In this document: piece after piece, positions 9,801 through 21,111 of the stretch
Layout: each line of letters starts with the position of its first letter
Numbering within the stretch: the first letter of the stretch is position 1
DNA from: Flavobacterium sp. FEMGT703F
GTDB taxonomy: Bacteria; Bacteroidota; Bacteroidia; Flavobacteriales; Flavobacteriaceae
Assembly: GCA_002786385.1 (NCBI GenBank)
Contig: PGCN01000012.1
Span: 124,001-188,000 of the forward strand
Direction: 5' to 3'
DNA length: 64,000 nucleotides
Made by a program: the position numbers and the translations under genes
The notes under the pieces: generated by a model
The model's database searches: none
What the model saw: only the letters and a program-made list of their open reading frames with translations
What the model was told of the DNA's origin: nothing

Positions 9801-11659
9801 GTATTTAAACTCAATCCTGTTGGTAGTGTACCCGAAGCCACAGCGTAAGACGTTGGCGCATTGGTAGCAACTACATTATAAGAGAAAGCTGTATTATAAG
9901 TACCTGTTGGGGAAGCCGGAGTAACTACCGGAGTAGCGGCATTCACGGTCAATACCCCATTATCGGCAGTAGTATCCCATATACCATTGATGTCACCATA
10001 ACGGTATTCTGTGCTGCCGGTTCTTTGGAAACGAGACGCATAATAGTAAGTACCCGAGGTCAATCCGGTAGCAATGTTAGCAAAATACTCATCGTCATTG
10101 CCTTGATCGGCATTGAAAGTTGCCGGCACCCAATTGGTCCAAGTATTTGGATTAGTATTCGAAGTACTGTATCCTATCCAAGCGGTAATACCGGCACCCG
10201 GACTACCTGCATTTGTTACCCCGCCCAAATATACTTTAGCGTATACATTATAAGCATCGCCGGCAGTTATAGTCCCGGAAGTAGGATATTGTACATTACA
10301 CCAATCTACCAATAAAGAAGTTACGGTTAAAATACGATTGTCTGTAGTACTATTCCAAATACCATTGATATCACCATAAACATATGAACCCGCTCCGATT
10401 CTATATCTGTAAGCCAAGTAATAGGTAGCCGGAGTTAAACCTGTTAGCGCTGCTTTATACTCATCATTATTACCTACATCGGTATTATAAGTCGCAGGAA
10501 CCCAAGTCCAACCTGCTCCACTAGGATCACTATTAGTCGTACTGTAGCCTAACCAAGCATCAATAAGTGTTCCCTCTCCGGCGCTATCAGTTAATCCAGC
10601 CGAATAAACTTGACCATAATATGTTATAGATGAACCCTCGTTTATGGAAGTAGTAAAATCAGGATATTGAATATTGGCATAGGTTATAGAGTATGCCGAT
10701 GTGGTTGACCCATTTCCGGAACTTTCAGCTGAATAATTGAATGCCTTATCAGCCGTGTAAACTTTATACCAATACTGAGTCCCTTGAGACAAACCCGTAT
10801 CTGTAAATGAAGTCCCAGTACCAACATATCTAACAGTTCCCACTAAAGAACCTGTACCATTTGAAGTTGTATTACCAACTCCATAAATCCCGTTTTGGTT
10901 AATATCATTATCGGCATTGGGAGCACTAGCATAGCGAACAACAACATAACCTCCTCCATCAACACCTCCCGTAGCAGCTGCCCATGAAACGTTAAGAGTT
11001 GAAGATGTAGCAGCTGAAACAGTTACAGTTCCCGGCGAATTTGGAGCAGTATTATCTATCGCAGAACCGGGATAAATTACAAAATCGTCTACAAAAAAAC
11101 TACCGGCAGCAGCTCTTCCTGCAATACCAATTCCTGATGTTGTTACTGCTGTTGTAGCGGTTGACAACACATAACTTACTTTAGTCCAAGTGGCATTTGC
11201 AGCTAATGTTGCAGCCGTTGAGTAAGCAGGATTTGAAGTTCCATTGGTAGTAACAGCTGCTTGAAAACTGTTAACACTTGCCGCATTCTGCACAAAAAAC
11301 TGAACCACATACGAAGTATTGGCTGCTGGGCCGGCAGAGGCAGTAGCACTCTGAGGCGATTGTAAGTTTCTTGAAACAGTAGAAACACTCACCGCCGACG
11401 CATGTTTTGTACCACTTCTGGGTGAGGTCGTCACAATACTGGAAGAAGCTCCGGATTGATTCTGACGGCTCCAAGCGGCACTAGACAATGTAGTGCCAAG
11501 AACCCCTGTTGTTTGATTTTCAAATCCTCCATCCATAAAAGGAAAAGAGCCTATGGTTTGTGTTTGTGCAAACACAATTGATGAAGTTAATGCATTTGTT
11601 ATTAAAAACAAAAACAGCACTACTCTTCTCAACGAGAAAAGATTCGTAATTTTATTCAT
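6821..11659 (-). CDS. Giant secreted multidomain protein with T9SS type C signal
   Basis: A secreted protein of 1612 residues. The frame is open further upstream to 11749, but I place the start at the ATG at 11659. It gives a clean signal peptide (MNKITNLF...SSIVFAQ, about 1-31), and a good promoter lies at 11720-11749, so the upstream codons would not be transcribed. Domains in order: a carbohydrate-binding-like beta domain (32-200), fibronectin type III (about 203-320), two tandem copies of a roughly 110-residue module ending GDINGIW (323-571), a putative Ig domain of the He_PIG type (PTGLSLNTTTGLISGTPT), an MBG-type domain (VYGDAAF), a YDG-type domain (ALPGVGIAVTVTGYSL), a MAM-like domain with DDIVVTV, fibronectin type III, and the type C T9SS module ending TKKFVK. 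I see no catalytic motif. An adhesin or matrix role is inference. Its C-terminal third is clearly paralogous to that of the gene at 1238-6385. Confidence 0.87.
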   Translation of the reverse strand: MNKITNLFSLRRVVLFLFLITNALTSSIVFAQTQTIGSFPFMDGGFENQTTGVLGTTLSSAAWSRQNQSGASSSIVTTSPRSGTKHASAVSVSTVSRNLQSPQSATASAGPAANTSYVVQFFVQNAASVNSFQAAVTTNGTSNPAYSTAATLAANATWTKVSYVLSTATTAVTTSGIGIAGRAAAGSFFVDDFVIYPGSAIDNTAPNSPGTVTVSAATSSTLNVSWAAATGGVDGGGYVVVRYASAPNADNDINQNGIYGVGNTTSNGTGSLVGTVRYVGTGTSFTDTGLSQGTQYWYKVYTADKAFNYSAESSGNGSTTSAYSITYANIQYPDFTTSINEGSSITYYGQVYSAGLTDSAGEGTLIDAWLGYSTTNSDPSGAGWTWVPATYNTDVGNNDEYKAALTGLTPATYYLAYRYRIGAGSYVYGDINGIWNSTTDNRILTVTSLLVDWCNVQYPTSGTITAGDAYNVYAKVYLGGVTNAGSPGAGITAWIGYSTSNTNPNTWTNWVPATFNADQGNDDEYFANIATGLTSGTYYYASRFQRTGSTEYRYGDINGIWDTTADNGVLTVNAATPVVTPASPTGTYNTAFSYNVVATNAPTSYAVASGTLPTGLSLNTTTGLISGTPTQVGTFAVGVTAANGGGTSAAATITITISQASQTITFGTLASKVYGDAAFALSATASSGLTVSYSSSNTAVATVSGDTVIIVGAGSTTITASQAGDVNNTAATAVNQTLTVAVKNLTITGVVADDKVQDGTTTATLSGAPGLSGLVSGDESAVSITGTPTATFASALPGVGIAVTVTGYSLAGTKASNYSVSQPTGLTADITALTVPTATAATAVLPVGFTAKWNAVSGATSYELDVYIKTGGVTEVINQDFTWTNLGTTNGTGGNSGGWSGSIATNTFDIVGWTDASGYRGDNCAKLGTGSARGALTTPVFGTAGNAVVTFRAGAWDSASEQTTLLLEVTGGGTLSQSSVTMTKGAFANYTVNVTGATAATQVTFRAFQISNARFFIDDIVVTVDSESLVYASGYQSLNVGNFTAYAVTGLDPETQYFYRVRAVNGTVATGSSNEISVTTKPVSCTWNGTAWTNTTGPDADIEAVIAGVYSTAVNGEITAKKVTVNSGSLTVNSGNTITVVNELVNNLTAADVVVENNANLIQTADVDNTGSVTVKRNSSLIKRLDYTLWSSPVVGQNLLNFSPQTLTNRFYLYNSTTNFYESVPSPSTTTFDAGKGFLIRVPNNHPAVTPTAFAGQFVGVPHNGDYSVTMQDAVAGERFNLVGNPYPSPINALSFIEDANNSGSITGTLYFWRKTNGSANPSYCTWTSGGFVTNNDDQTFDLNDVIQTGQAFFVEATGTNNQLLFTNAMRADNNANQFFRNAQTTTSVERNRVWLNATNGAGAFSQTMIGYMTNASNGFDAQIDGKYINDGEIALTSLLGANPMAIQGRALPFDAADVVPMRFKATTAGTYTIAIDHVDGIFANDQTVFLRDNVLGVTHNLNDGAYTFAVEAGTFDSRFEVVYQATLGTDTPTLTQNQVVVYAADASSVTVATGTIVMNSIKVFDIRGRLLTESNAINASQATLALPATNQVVLLQITAVTGETITKKFVK

Positions 11660-11719
11660 AGTTTGATTATGTTTAGAAACTGTTTCCGAGCATCCCCACG
11701 ATACACAAAAACAAGCAAC

Positions 11720-11749
11720 CAAAAGTAGCATTTTTTTTGGCTGCTGCAA
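11720..11749 (-). promoter_or_regulatory. Promoter of the second T9SS giant gene
   Basis: On the minus strand TTTG (TTG at 11749-11747) is followed by 19 bases and TACTTTTG (11727-11720), an exact match to the Bacteroidota TTTG-N19-TANNTTTG form. It predicts a transcript start near 11713 and a leader of about 55 bases to the ATG at 11659. Confidence 0.75.
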
Positions 11750-11759
11750 ATTAAGGCCA

Positions 11760-12235
11760 TCCGTTTTGGGTTAATTGTTAACATCTTTCTCACAAAACGG
11801 CAAAAAAAGCAATAACATTTAGACCCAAGCATTTATGAATAAGAAAATTCTAATATTTTAATAAAAAAAACCATTCAATAAATGAGTTTAAATAACAAAA
11901 TCGAGGATCTTAGAGAAAATATATTGACTCATTTTTAAATATTTAGGTGAAATTAAATCTGTTTTTTTATTCATTAATTAACCCCTGTTTATTTAATCCA
12001 ACGGTCATCATAAAATCAAATAAACAGCCCCGTTGGAAGATAAAAACATTAGTTGAATCATTCTCAAGGTCGACTATGCTTTTTCACCGCCTCTTTGAGG
12101 GTATGGTAAAATTAAGCGAGGGCACACAAAATATTATCCAAAGAAAGCTTAGCGAGAGACTTATTATCATTCAGAGGTCATCAGCCGCAAAATATTTTTA
12201 GCTATTTTTTTATCTAATTCTCTAACAACAAAAAA
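11760..12235. other. Intergenic region without a supported gene
   Basis: About 475 A+T-rich bases. A plus-strand open frame at 11947-12201 has unlike-protein composition, no promoter and no recognisable domain, so I do not call it. An inverted repeat CCGTTTTG/CAAAACGG sits at 11760-11799. I see no RNA gene here. Confidence 0.5.
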
Positions 12236-12259
12236 CCCTCTCCGGTTGGAGAGGGTTTT
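12232..12259 (-). terminator. Terminator of the DUF3467 gene
   Basis: Perfect 8-bp stem CCCTCTCC/GGAGAGGG with a four-base loop. On the minus strand a T-run follows. Confidence 0.9.
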
Positions 12260-12277
12260 GATTATTTCAGTTGCTTA

Positions 12278-12589
12278 TTAGGCCTGACCTGTCGGTCCAA
12301 AATTTAACGGAACTTGCGGTTGCTCGGTATCCTTGATTTCGCCGTTAGCCAGCTCATATCTGTGGATATTTTCGCCTAATGCTTTTAGAAAACGTTTGGC
12401 ATGTTGTGGCGTGAGCACAATTCTCGATTTTACTTTGGCCTTAGGCACACCCGGCATTAGGGTTACAAAATCAACTACAAATTCGGAAGCCGAATGGTTA
12501 ATGATGGCCAAATTAGAATAGATTCCTTCGGCTGTTTTTTCATCCAACTCGATGTTGATTTGCCCTTGTTGTGGATTGTTATCGCTCAT
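12278..12589 (-). CDS. DUF3467 domain protein
   Basis: A 103-residue protein of the DUF3467 family, a short conserved Bacteroidota protein of unknown biochemical role. It includes the typical core EGIYSNLAIINHSASEFVVDF followed by MPGVPKAKVKSRIVLTP and a helix with AKRFLKALGENI. It has no signal peptide and should be cytoplasmic. It lies 116 bases downstream of rpoC in the same orientation, separated by the rpoC terminator, so it may depend on read-through or an unseen promoter. The position right after rpoC is, as far as I recall, common in Flavobacteriia, which hints at a link to transcription, but that is inference. Confidence 0.88.
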   Translation of the reverse strand: MSDNNPQQGQINIELDEKTAEGIYSNLAIINHSASEFVVDFVTLMPGVPKAKVKSRIVLTPQHAKRFLKALGENIHRYELANGEIKDTEQPQVPLNFGPTGQA

Positions 12590-12642
12590 TTGATATTAGA
12601 TTTTAAATATTAGATATAAAGCTTACTACGGATAGCAATATA

Positions 12643-12680
12643 AAAAGCCACTAATTTAGAATATAAAGTAGTGGCTTTTA
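12643..12680 (-). terminator. Terminator of the rpoBC operon
   Basis: Arms AAAAGCCACTA and TAGTGGCTTTT pair across a 15-base A+T-rich loop. On the minus strand the hairpin ends in a T-run just after the rpoC stop. Confidence 0.85.
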
Positions 12681-12704
12681 TTGAATTAACTATTACTAAA
12701 GATA

Positions 12705-15700
12705 TTAGTAAATGTATTCTTCTTTGTTAGCCATGATTTCATTGTAATCTTCTTTCGAACCTACAATGGTATGATCGTAATCTCTCATACCCGTTCCTGC
12801 CGGAATTCTGTGACCTACAATTACGTTTTCTTTCAATCCTTCTAAAGTATCTACTTTACCGGCTACAGCGGCTTCGTTTAATACTTTAGTAGTTTCCTGG
12901 AAGGAAGCTGCCGAGATGAACGATTTAGTTTGTAACGACGCTCTGGTAATACCTTGTAATACCGGAGTAGCGGTAGCGGTGATTACATCACGAGCGACTA
13001 CTAAGTTTTTATCGTTGCGTTTCAACATCGAATTCTCATCTCTTAATTCACGTGGCGATACAATTTGACCCGGTTTTAAAGTTTCCGAATCACCGGCATC
13101 TTCCACTACTTTCATTCCATACAATTTATCGTTTTCTTCAATGAAGTCAGCGGTGTGAATCAATTGTTCTTCTAAGAACAAAGTATCTCCCGGATCTTGC
13201 ACTTGAACTTTACGCATCATTTGACGAATAACTACTTCGAAGTGTTTGTCGTTGATTTTTACCCCTTGTAAACGGTAAACCTCTTGAATTTCATTTACCA
13301 AGTACTGTTGAACAGCAGATGGCCCTTGAATTCTTAAGATATCTTCCGGAGTAATAGCACCGTCAGACAATGGCATACCTGCTTTCACGAAGTCGTTTTC
13401 TTGTACTAAGATTTGACTTGACAATTTCACCAAGTATTTCTTAATCTCACCAAATTTAGATTCGATGATGATTTCACGGTTACCACGTTTGATTTTACCG
13501 AAAGACACTACCCCGTCAATTTCAGACACTACGGCCGGATTAGATGGATTACGAGCTTCTAACAACTCGGTAATTCTTGGTAAACCTCCGGTGATATCCC
13601 CGGCTTTAGAAGAACGACGAGGAATTTTAACCAAGATTTTACCGGCTTTAATTTTCTCTCCGTCTTCTACCATCAAGTGCGCTCCAACCGGTAAGTTGTA
13701 TGAACGGATTAACTCACCGTCTTTACCGTATACCAATAAGGTTGGGATTAATTTTTTATTTCTTCCTTCAGATATTACTTTTTCTTGGAAACCGGTTTGC
13801 TCATCGATTTCAACTTGGAACGATTGTCCTTGTTCTAAATCTTCGTAAGCAATTTTTCCGGTAAACTCAGAAACAATAACTCCGTTGTATGGATCCCATT
13901 TACAAATGACAGCGCCTTTCTCAACCACATCTCCATCTTTCACACTGATAACAGAACCGTAAGGTATGTTGTGCGTACTTAATAGGATTCCGGTTTTAAC
14001 ATCTATCAATTTTAATTCGGTTGAACGTGACACAACGATATCTACTTTGTTACCGTCGTTATCTTCTCCAACTACCGTTTTCAAATCTTCGATTTCTAAT
14101 CTACCACCGAATTTAGCAATGATGCTGGACTCTTCAGAAACACCTCCGGCAACCCCTCCAACGTGGAAGGTACGTAGGGTTAACTGCGTTCCAGGCTCCC
14201 CAATAGACTGTGCTGCGATTACTCCGACAGCTTCTCCTTTTTGGGTCATTTTTCCGGTAGCTAAGTTTCTTCCGTAACATTTAGCACAGATACCTTTCTT
14301 AGCTTCACAAGTCAATGGAGAACGTACATCTACTCTCTCTAACGGAGATTCCTCGATGGCTTTTACGATAGCTTCCGTGATTTGCTCACCTGAATGTACT
14401 AAGATTTCGTTATTTAAAGGATTGATTACATCTTGTAACGCCACACGTCCTAAGATTCTTTCTCCTAAAGTTTCTACGATTTCTTCGTTTTTCTTCAAAG
14501 CCGAAACTTCGATTCCTCTTAACGTACCACAATCTACAGAGTTTACGATTACGTCTTGAGAAACGTCGTGTAAACGACGAGTTAAGTAACCCGCATCCGC
14601 CGTTTTCAAAGCGGTATCCGCTAATCCTTTACGAGCACCGTGCGTAGAGATGAAGTATTCCAAAATCGATAGACCTTCCTTAAAGTTGGAAAGAATCGGG
14701 TTTTCGATAATTTCTCCACCACCAGCAGTTGATTTTTTCGGCTTAGCCATCAAACCACGCATACCGGTTAACTGACGAATCTGCTCTTTTGATCCACGCG
14801 CTCCGGAGTCAAGCATCATATATACTGAGTTGAATCCTTGTTGGTCTTCGCGGATGTTTTTCATCGCTAACTCAGTTAACAATGCATTGGTTGAAGTCCA
14901 CACGTCGATTACTTGGTTGTAACGCTCGTTGTTGGTGATAAGACCCATGTTATAGTTCATGGTAATTCCGTCCACTTGCTCACGAGCATCAGCAATTAAT
15001 TCATCTTTTCTTTGTGGGATGATGATATCCCCTAATGAGAATGACAATCCACCTTTGAAAGCGAATTTGTACCCCATATCTTTCATGTTATCCAAGAAGG
15101 CTGCAGTAGTTGGCACATCAGTTACGGCTAAAATTTTACCAATAATATCACGTAATGATTTTTTGGTCAATACCTCATTGATGTAACCGGCAGCTTCAGG
15201 CACTACTTCGTTAAATAATACTCTACCGGCGGTAGTTTGGATAAGTTGGTATACTAATTCACCGTTTTCGTTAAAGTCTTTGGCTCTGATTTTCACGCGA
15301 GCATTCAACTCTAATCTACCTTCATTCAAAGCGATGTTTACTTCTTCTGCAGAGTAGAAGGTTAAGCCTTCGCCTAAAATTTTATGATCCGGTGTAGATA
15401 ATCTTTCTTTGGTCATGTAGTACAGACCCAAAACCATGTCCTGAGAAGGTACGGTAATTGGCGCACCATTAGCCGGGTTCAAGATATTGTGAGAAGCCAA
15501 CATTAACAATTGTGCTTCCAAAATAGCCTCCGGTCCTAAAGGCAAGTGTACTGCCATCTGGTCACCATCGAAATCCGCGTTAAACGCCGTACACACTAAC
15601 GGGTGTAATTGAATCGCTTTTCCTTCGATTAACTTTGGCTGGAACGCTTGGATACCCAAACGGTGCAAAGTAGGAGCACGGTTTAGCAATACCGGATGTC

Positions 15701-17009
15701 CTTTGATTACGTTTTCAAGGATATCCCATACTACAGGCTCTTTTTTATCGATGATTTTCTTAGCCGATTTAACGGTTTTAACGATTCCTCTTTCGATTAA
15801 CTTACGAATAACGAATGGTTTGTATAGTTCCGCCGCCATGTCTTTTGGCAAACCACATTCGAACAATTTCATTTCAGGTCCAACCACAATTACCGAACGA
15901 GCAGAATAATCCACACGTTTTCCTAATAAGTTTTGACGGAAACGACCTTGTTTACCTTTCAAGGAATCCGAAAGGGATTTCAATGGACGGTTTGATTCAG
16001 TTTTAACCGCAGAAGCTTTACGCGTGTTGTCGAATAATGAATCTACTGATTCTTGCAACATACGTTTTTCGTTTCTCAAGATTACTTCCGGCGCTTTAAT
16101 TTCCATCAATCTTTTCAAACGGTTGTTACGGATGATTACTCTTCGGTACAAATCGTTCAAATCGGAAGTAGCAAAACGACCACCATCAAGAGGCACCAAC
16201 GGACGCAATTCAGGCGGAATCACCGGAATTACTTTCAAAATCATCCACTCAGGACGGTTTTCTCTGTTAAGGTTAGCCTCGCGGAAAGATTCTACTACTT
16301 GTAATCTTTTTAACGCTTCTGTTTTTCTTTGTTTAGACGTTTCGTTGTTAGCGCTGTGACGCAACTCGTATGACAAAGCATCTAAGTCGGTGCGAGCCAA
16401 CAAGTCCATAATACATTCAGCACCCATTTTGGCGATGAATTTATTCGGATCATTATCATCTAAATATTGGTTCTCCATCGGAAGAGTGTCTAAAATATTC
16501 AAATACTCTTCTTCCGTTAAGAAGTCTAATCTTTGTAAAGATTCGCCGTCTGCATTTTTAGCAATACCGGCTTGGATTACTACGTATCTTTCGTAGTAAA
16601 TGATCATGTCTAATTTTTTAGACGGTAACCCAAGGATGTAACCAATTTTGTTGGGTAATGAACGGAAGTACCAGATGTGAGCGATTGGCACCACCAAGTT
16701 GATGTGACCTACTCTGTCTCTACGTACTTTTTTCTCTGTTACTTCAACACCACAACGGTCACAAACGATTCCTTTGTAACGGATTCTTTTGTATTTACCA
16801 CAAGCACATTCGAAATCCTTTACAGGTCCGAAGATACGCTCACAGAAAAGACCGTCACGTTCCGGTTTGTGGGTTCTATAGTTGATAGTTTCCGGCTTCA
16901 AAACCTCACCTCTTGACTCAGCCAAGATGGATTCGGGAGAAGCTAGTCCTATCGAAATTCTGTCAAATCTTTTGATAGTATTTTTAGTATCTTTATTTCT
17001 ATTCATCAT
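12705..17009 (-). CDS. rpoC: DNA-directed RNA polymerase subunit beta'
   Basis: The largest RNA polymerase subunit (1434 residues), which forms the active centre with beta. The N-terminal zinc site is visible as [20 protein letters not shown] (about 68-88). The catalytic magnesium loop NADFDGDQM lies near residue 480. The second zinc-binding cluster includes [13 protein letters not shown] (about 900-913) with an earlier cysteine in VDCGTLRG. The trigger-loop/bridge region is intact, with the [16 protein letters not shown] motif. Length and order are normal for Bacteroidota. Two adjacent ATG codons (17009 and 17006) are possible starts. It follows rpoB by 86 bases, a spacer rich in CAGTC-like words, and is presumably cotranscribed with it. 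Confidence 0.98.
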   Translation of the reverse strand: MMNRNKDTKNTIKRFDRISIGLASPESILAESRGEVLKPETINYRTHKPERDGLFCERIFGPVKDFECACGKYKRIRYKGIVCDRCGVEVTEKKVRRDRVGHINLVVPIAHIWYFRSLPNKIGYILGLPSKKLDMIIYYERYVVIQAGIAKNADGESLQRLDFLTEEEYLNILDTLPMENQYLDDNDPNKFIAKMGAECIMDLLARTDLDALSYELRHSANNETSKQRKTEALKRLQVVESFREANLNRENRPEWMILKVIPVIPPELRPLVPLDGGRFATSDLNDLYRRVIIRNNRLKRLMEIKAPEVILRNEKRMLQESVDSLFDNTRKASAVKTESNRPLKSLSDSLKGKQGRFRQNLLGKRVDYSARSVIVVGPEMKLFECGLPKDMAAELYKPFVIRKLIERGIVKTVKSAKKIIDKKEPVVWDILENVIKGHPVLLNRAPTLHRLGIQAFQPKLIEGKAIQLHPLVCTAFNADFDGDQMAVHLPLGPEAILEAQLLMLASHNILNPANGAPITVPSQDMVLGLYYMTKERLSTPDHKILGEGLTFYSAEEVNIALNEGRLELNARVKIRAKDFNENGELVYQLIQTTAGRVLFNEVVPEAAGYINEVLTKKSLRDIIGKILAVTDVPTTAAFLDNMKDMGYKFAFKGGLSFSLGDIIIPQRKDELIADAREQVDGITMNYNMGLITNNERYNQVIDVWTSTNALLTELAMKNIREDQQGFNSVYMMLDSGARGSKEQIRQLTGMRGLMAKPKKSTAGGGEIIENPILSNFKEGLSILEYFISTHGARKGLADTALKTADAGYLTRRLHDVSQDVIVNSVDCGTLRGIEVSALKKNEEIVETLGERILGRVALQDVINPLNNEILVHSGEQITEAIVKAIEESPLERVDVRSPLTCEAKKGICAKCYGRNLATGKMTQKGEAVGVIAAQSIGEPGTQLTLRTFHVGGVAGGVSEESSIIAKFGGRLEIEDLKTVVGEDNDGNKVDIVVSRSTELKLIDVKTGILLSTHNIPYGSVISVKDGDVVEKGAVICKWDPYNGVIVSEFTGKIAYEDLEQGQSFQVEIDEQTGFQEKVISEGRNKKLIPTLLVYGKDGELIRSYNLPVGAHLMVEDGEKIKAGKILVKIPRRSSKAGDITGGLPRITELLEARNPSNPAVVSEIDGVVSFGKIKRGNREIIIESKFGEIKKYLVKLSSQILVQENDFVKAGMPLSDGAITPEDILRIQGPSAVQQYLVNEIQEVYRLQGVKINDKHFEVVIRQMMRKVQVQDPGDTLFLEEQLIHTADFIEENDKLYGMKVVEDAGDSETLKPGQIVSPRELRDENSMLKRNDKNLVVARDVITATATPVLQGITRASLQTKSFISAASFQETTKVLNEAAVAGKVDTLEGLKENVIVGHRIPAGTGMRDYDHTIVGSKEDYNEIMANKEEYIY

Positions 17010-17027
17010 AGTCGTAAACTTTTAAAT

Positions 17028-17090
17028 GTTACAGTCGCAGTTTTCAGTCACAGTCAGCAGTAATTGCCAACTGAGACCGAGACTGGTTTA
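17028..17090. repeat. Low-complexity CAGTC/GACTG spacer between rpoB and rpoC
   Basis: The spacer is built from repeated CAGTC, CAGTTTTCAGTCACAGTCAG-like and GAGACCGAGACTG words, which can pair with one another. It looks like a small insertion of a dispersed low-complexity element rather than ordinary operon spacer sequence. No terminator T-run is present, so transcription into rpoC should continue. Confidence 0.45.
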
Positions 17091-17095
17091 CTGAT

Positions 17096-20000
17096 TTATT
17101 CTTCTAATCTGATATCTAATCCGAGACCTTTCAATTCATGCATTAACACATTGAATGATTCTGGTAATCCCGGCTCCGGCATAGTTTCTCCCTTAACGAT
17201 AGCTTCGTAAGTTTTAGCTCTACCGATTACGTCATCCGATTTAACAGTCAAAATTTCTCTAAGCGTACTTGAAGCACCATAAGCCTCAAGTGCCCAAACC
17301 TCCATTTCTCCGAAACGCTGACCTCCGAACTGAGCTTTACCTCCTAACGGTTGTTGCGTAATCAATGAGTATGGACCAATAGAACGTGCGTGCATTTTAT
17401 CATCTACCATGTGTCCTAATTTCAACATGTAGATTACACCCACTGTTGCCGGTTGGTGGAAGCGTTCACCTGTTCCTCCGTCGTACAAATAAGTATGACC
17501 GAATCTTGGGATTCCTGCTTCGTCCGTGAAGGCGTTGATTTGGTCTAAAGAAGCACCGTCGAAGATTGGTGTAGCGAATTTTCTACCCAAGTTCATACCG
17601 GCCCAACCCAATACGGTTTCGTAAATCTGACCAATGTTCATACGCGATGGTACCCCTAGCGGATTCAATACGATATCTACCGGTGTTCCGTCTTCTAAGA
17701 AAGGCATGTCTTCATGACGAACGATACGAGCCACAATACCTTTGTTTCCGTGACGTCCCGCCATTTTATCACCCACTTTCAATTTACGTTTCTTAGCGAT
17801 ATAAACTTTCGCTAATTTCAAGATACCCGCTGGTAATTCGTCACCCACAGTGATGGTAAATTTCTCTCTTCTTAATGCCCCTTGCAAATCGTTTAATTTG
17901 ATTTTGTAGTTGTGGATTAAGTCGTTTACCAATTTGTTGGTTTCGTCATCAGCTACCCATTGTCCTTTAGTCAAGTGAGCGAAATCTTCAACGGCATGTA
18001 ACATTTTTTGGGTGTATTTTTTACCTTTTGGCAATACTTCTTCACCCAAGTCGTTCATTACACCTTGCGATGTTTTTCCGTTCACGATGTTGAACAATTT
18101 GTCAACCAATTTGTCTTTTAATTCAACAAATTTAGTTTCGAATTCCATTTCCAAAGTCGTCAAATCGTCTTTGTCTTTGGTACGTTTCTTTTTATCTTTT
18201 ACCGCTCTCGCGAATAATTTTTTATCTAAAACCACACCGTGTAATGATGGAGACGCTTTTAAGGAAGCATCTTTCACATCACCTGCTTTGTCTCCGAAGA
18301 TGGCTCTTAACAACTTCTCTTCCGGAGTTGGATCAGATTCTCCTTTTGGTGTAATTTTTCCGATTAGAATGTCACCCGGTTTTACCTCGGCTCCGATTCT
18401 GATCATACCGTTTTCATCTAGGTCTTTAGTCGCTTCTTCAGAAACGTTAGGGATATCGTTAGTTAACTCTTCGTTACCTAATTTGGTATCACGAACTTCC
18501 AAAGAATAGTCATCAATATGAATAGACGTAAAGATGTCATCGCGTACTACTTTTTCAGAAATTACAATCGCATCCTCGAAGTTGTACCCTTTCCAAGGCA
18601 TAAAGGCCACTTTAAGGTTTCTTCCTAAGGCCAACTCTCCGTTTTGCGTTGCATAACCTTCACAAAGTACTTGTCCTCTGGTTACTCTGTCGCCTTTTCT
18701 TACGATAGGCTTCAAGTTGATAGATGTACTTTGATTGGTTTTTCTGAATTTGATTAATTGGTATGTTTTTTCATCCGGGTCGAAGCTTACCATTCTTTCT
18801 TCTTCCGTTCTGTCGTATTTGATGGTAATGATGTTGGCATCAACGTACTCTACAGTACCTTCTCCTTCCGCATTAATTAATACTCTTGAGTCAGAAGCCA
18901 CTTGGCGCTCTAAACCGGTTCCTACGATTGGGGCTTCAGGACGTAATAATGGTACGGCCTGACGCATCATGTTAGATCCCATCAACGCACGGTTCGCATC
19001 ATCGTGTTCCAAGAACGGAATTAACGAAGCTGAAATCGAAGCGATTTGGTTTGGTGCCACGTCGGTATAATGAATCTCGGTTGGATCAACTACCGGGAAG
19101 TCACCTTCCTCACGGGCAATAACTTTATCAGCCGTAATTTTACCATTGTTATCCATGGTGATGTTCGCTTGTGCAATCATCTTACCTTCTTCTTCCTCTG
19201 CACTTAAATAGATGGGTTCTGAAACCAAATCTACTTGTCCGTTAGTTACTTTACGGTATGGTGTTTCAATGAATCCCATTCCATTTACTTTGGCGTAAAC
19301 TCCTAATGAAGAAATCAAACCGATGTTTGGTCCTTCCGGCGTTTCAATCGGACACAAACGACCGTAGTGTGTATAGTGAACGTCACGCACCTCGAAACCG
19401 GCTCTTTCACGAGAAAGACCACCAGGTCCTAGGGCAGACAATCTTCTTTTGTGGGTAATCTCGGCCAATGGATTGGTTTGATCCATAAACTGAGACAACT
19501 GGTTGGTACCAAAGAAAGAGTTGATAACCGAAGACAATGTTTTGGCATTGATCAAATCGATAGGTGTAAACACCTCGTTATCTCTAACGTTCATTCTTTC
19601 GCGGATGGTACGCGCCATACGAGCTAAACCTACACCGAATTGTTGAGACAATTGCTCACCAACAGTTCTTACACGACGGTTAGACAAGTGATCGATGTCA
19701 TCAATCTCTGCTTTAGAGTTGATCAATTCGATTAAATATTTAACGATAGTGATGATATCTTCTTTGGTAAGCACTTGCTTTTCCATTGGGATATCAAGGT
19801 TTAACTTTTTGTTCATTCTGTAACGACCTACTTCACCTAAGTTGTAACGTTGGTCAGAGAAGAACAATTTATCAATGATACCGCGAGCCGTTTCCTCATC
19901 AGGCGGTTCTGCATTACGCAACTGACGGTAAATGTGCTCAACAGCTTCTTTTTCAGAGTTGGTTGGGTCTTTTTGTAATGTATTGTGGATGATAGCGTAA

Positions 20001-20908
20001 TCGCCTTGATTCGCATCTTCCTTATGCAACAAAATAGACTTCACATTAGAATCGATAATTTCTTCCACATTATCTTTGTCGATAATAGTGTCACGATCTA
20101 AGATGATTTCGTTACGCTCGATAGATACAACTTCTCCGGTATCTTCGTCTACGAAATCTTCATGCCAAGTATTCAATACTCTCGCGGCTAATCTTCTTCC
20201 AATGTATTTTTTTAATCCGGTTTTAGATACTTTGATTTCTTCGGCAAGGTCGAAAATCTCTAAGATATCTTTATCTCTTTCGAACCCGATGGCACGGAAA
20301 AGAGTAGTAACCGGTAATTTTTTCTTTCTATCAATGTAAGCGTACATTACGCTGTTGATGTCGGTAGCAAATTCAATCCATGAACCTTTGAAAGGAATTA
20401 CTCTGGCAGAATACAACTTGGTTCCGTTAGCATGGAAAGACTGACCGAAGAATACGCCCGGAGAACGGTGTAATTGAGAAACAACCACACGCTCAGCACC
20501 ATTGATAACGAAAGTTCCGCTTGGTGTCATGTAAGGAATAGTCCCTAAATAAACGTCTTGTACGATAGTTTCAAAATCTTCGTGTTCCGGATCGGTACAG
20601 TACAATTTCAGACGCGCCTTCAAAGGCACACTGTATGTTAAACCTCTTTCAATACACTCTTGAATGGTGTAGCGCGGTGGGTCAACAAAATAATCCAGGA
20701 ATTCTAATACAAATTGGTTTCTTGTATCAGTAATTGGAAAGTTTTCCATGAAGGTGTTGTAAAGCCCTTCGTTGCCTCTTTCGTCAGATTTGGTTTCCAA
20801 TTGGAAGAAATCTTTAAAAGATTTTACCTGAACATCCAAGAAATCCGGATATTGAGGTATGTTTTTCGTAGAGGCAAAATTCAATCTTTCAGTCTGATTT
20901 GTTATCAT
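17096..20908 (-). CDS. rpoB: DNA-directed RNA polymerase subunit beta
   Basis: The second-largest RNA polymerase subunit (1270 residues), site of rifampicin binding in the family. Recognisable blocks include the rifampicin region [34 protein letters not shown], quoted here only in part as [15 protein letters not shown], then the conserved [22 protein letters not shown]-type sequence, the active-site [10 protein letters not shown], and the C-terminal [20 protein letters not shown]. In that rifampicin region the residues usually altered in resistant strains look wild type (D in FMDQTNP, H in THKRR, S in RLSALGP). I choose the ATG at 20908 because it starts the usual [11 protein letters not shown]; a TTG one codon upstream is unlikely. 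The rplL-rpoB spacer holds a strong hairpin at 21118-21155. Confidence 0.98.
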   Translation of the reverse strand: MITNQTERLNFASTKNIPQYPDFLDVQVKSFKDFFQLETKSDERGNEGLYNTFMENFPITDTRNQFVLEFLDYFVDPPRYTIQECIERGLTYSVPLKARLKLYCTDPEHEDFETIVQDVYLGTIPYMTPSGTFVINGAERVVVSQLHRSPGVFFGQSFHANGTKLYSARVIPFKGSWIEFATDINSVMYAYIDRKKKLPVTTLFRAIGFERDKDILEIFDLAEEIKVSKTGLKKYIGRRLAARVLNTWHEDFVDEDTGEVVSIERNEIILDRDTIIDKDNVEEIIDSNVKSILLHKEDANQGDYAIIHNTLQKDPTNSEKEAVEHIYRQLRNAEPPDEETARGIIDKLFFSDQRYNLGEVGRYRMNKKLNLDIPMEKQVLTKEDIITIVKYLIELINSKAEIDDIDHLSNRRVRTVGEQLSQQFGVGLARMARTIRERMNVRDNEVFTPIDLINAKTLSSVINSFFGTNQLSQFMDQTNPLAEITHKRRLSALGPGGLSRERAGFEVRDVHYTHYGRLCPIETPEGPNIGLISSLGVYAKVNGMGFIETPYRKVTNGQVDLVSEPIYLSAEEEEGKMIAQANITMDNNGKITADKVIAREEGDFPVVDPTEIHYTDVAPNQIASISASLIPFLEHDDANRALMGSNMMRQAVPLLRPEAPIVGTGLERQVASDSRVLINAEGEGTVEYVDANIITIKYDRTEEERMVSFDPDEKTYQLIKFRKTNQSTSINLKPIVRKGDRVTRGQVLCEGYATQNGELALGRNLKVAFMPWKGYNFEDAIVISEKVVRDDIFTSIHIDDYSLEVRDTKLGNEELTNDIPNVSEEATKDLDENGMIRIGAEVKPGDILIGKITPKGESDPTPEEKLLRAIFGDKAGDVKDASLKASPSLHGVVLDKKLFARAVKDKKKRTKDKDDLTTLEMEFETKFVELKDKLVDKLFNIVNGKTSQGVMNDLGEEVLPKGKKYTQKMLHAVEDFAHLTKGQWVADDETNKLVNDLIHNYKIKLNDLQGALRREKFTITVGDELPAGILKLAKVYIAKKRKLKVGDKMAGRHGNKGIVARIVRHEDMPFLEDGTPVDIVLNPLGVPSRMNIGQIYETVLGWAGMNLGRKFATPIFDGASLDQINAFTDEAGIPRFGHTYLYDGGTGERFHQPATVGVIYMLKLGHMVDDKMHARSIGPYSLITQQPLGGKAQFGGQRFGEMEVWALEAYGASSTLREILTVKSDDVIGRAKTYEAIVKGETMPEPGLPESFNVLMHELKGLGLDIRLEE

Positions 20909-21111
20909 CAATGGACAAAATTTTGATTTAAAAAAAGTAATTTTTTGTGTGAGAGCACACTGTTTTATATCTACTTTCCTTTAAAATTAACCATTACCTC
21001 TTTAAAAATAAACCAGGAAATTTGTTTGTTTTTTTCTTCGTAATGGCTAAAGATGGGTTTCGCATTTGACTATATAAATGAGATAAAAAATTTATATAAT
21101 TTTATTATACG

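Noticed and set aside
11947-12201. Plus-strand open frame of 84 codons in the gap before the DUF3467 gene
   Set aside because: No promoter, no domain, atypical composition and no evidence beyond an open frame in A+T-rich DNA.
18012-18509. Long open frame opposite rpoB
   Set aside because: It is a shadow frame of a highly conserved gene with biased codon use; the protein has no recognisable features.
20912-21111. Promoter for rpoB in the rplL-rpoB gap
   Set aside because: No TANNTTTG with a -33 TTTG at 17-23 bases could be found on the minus strand.
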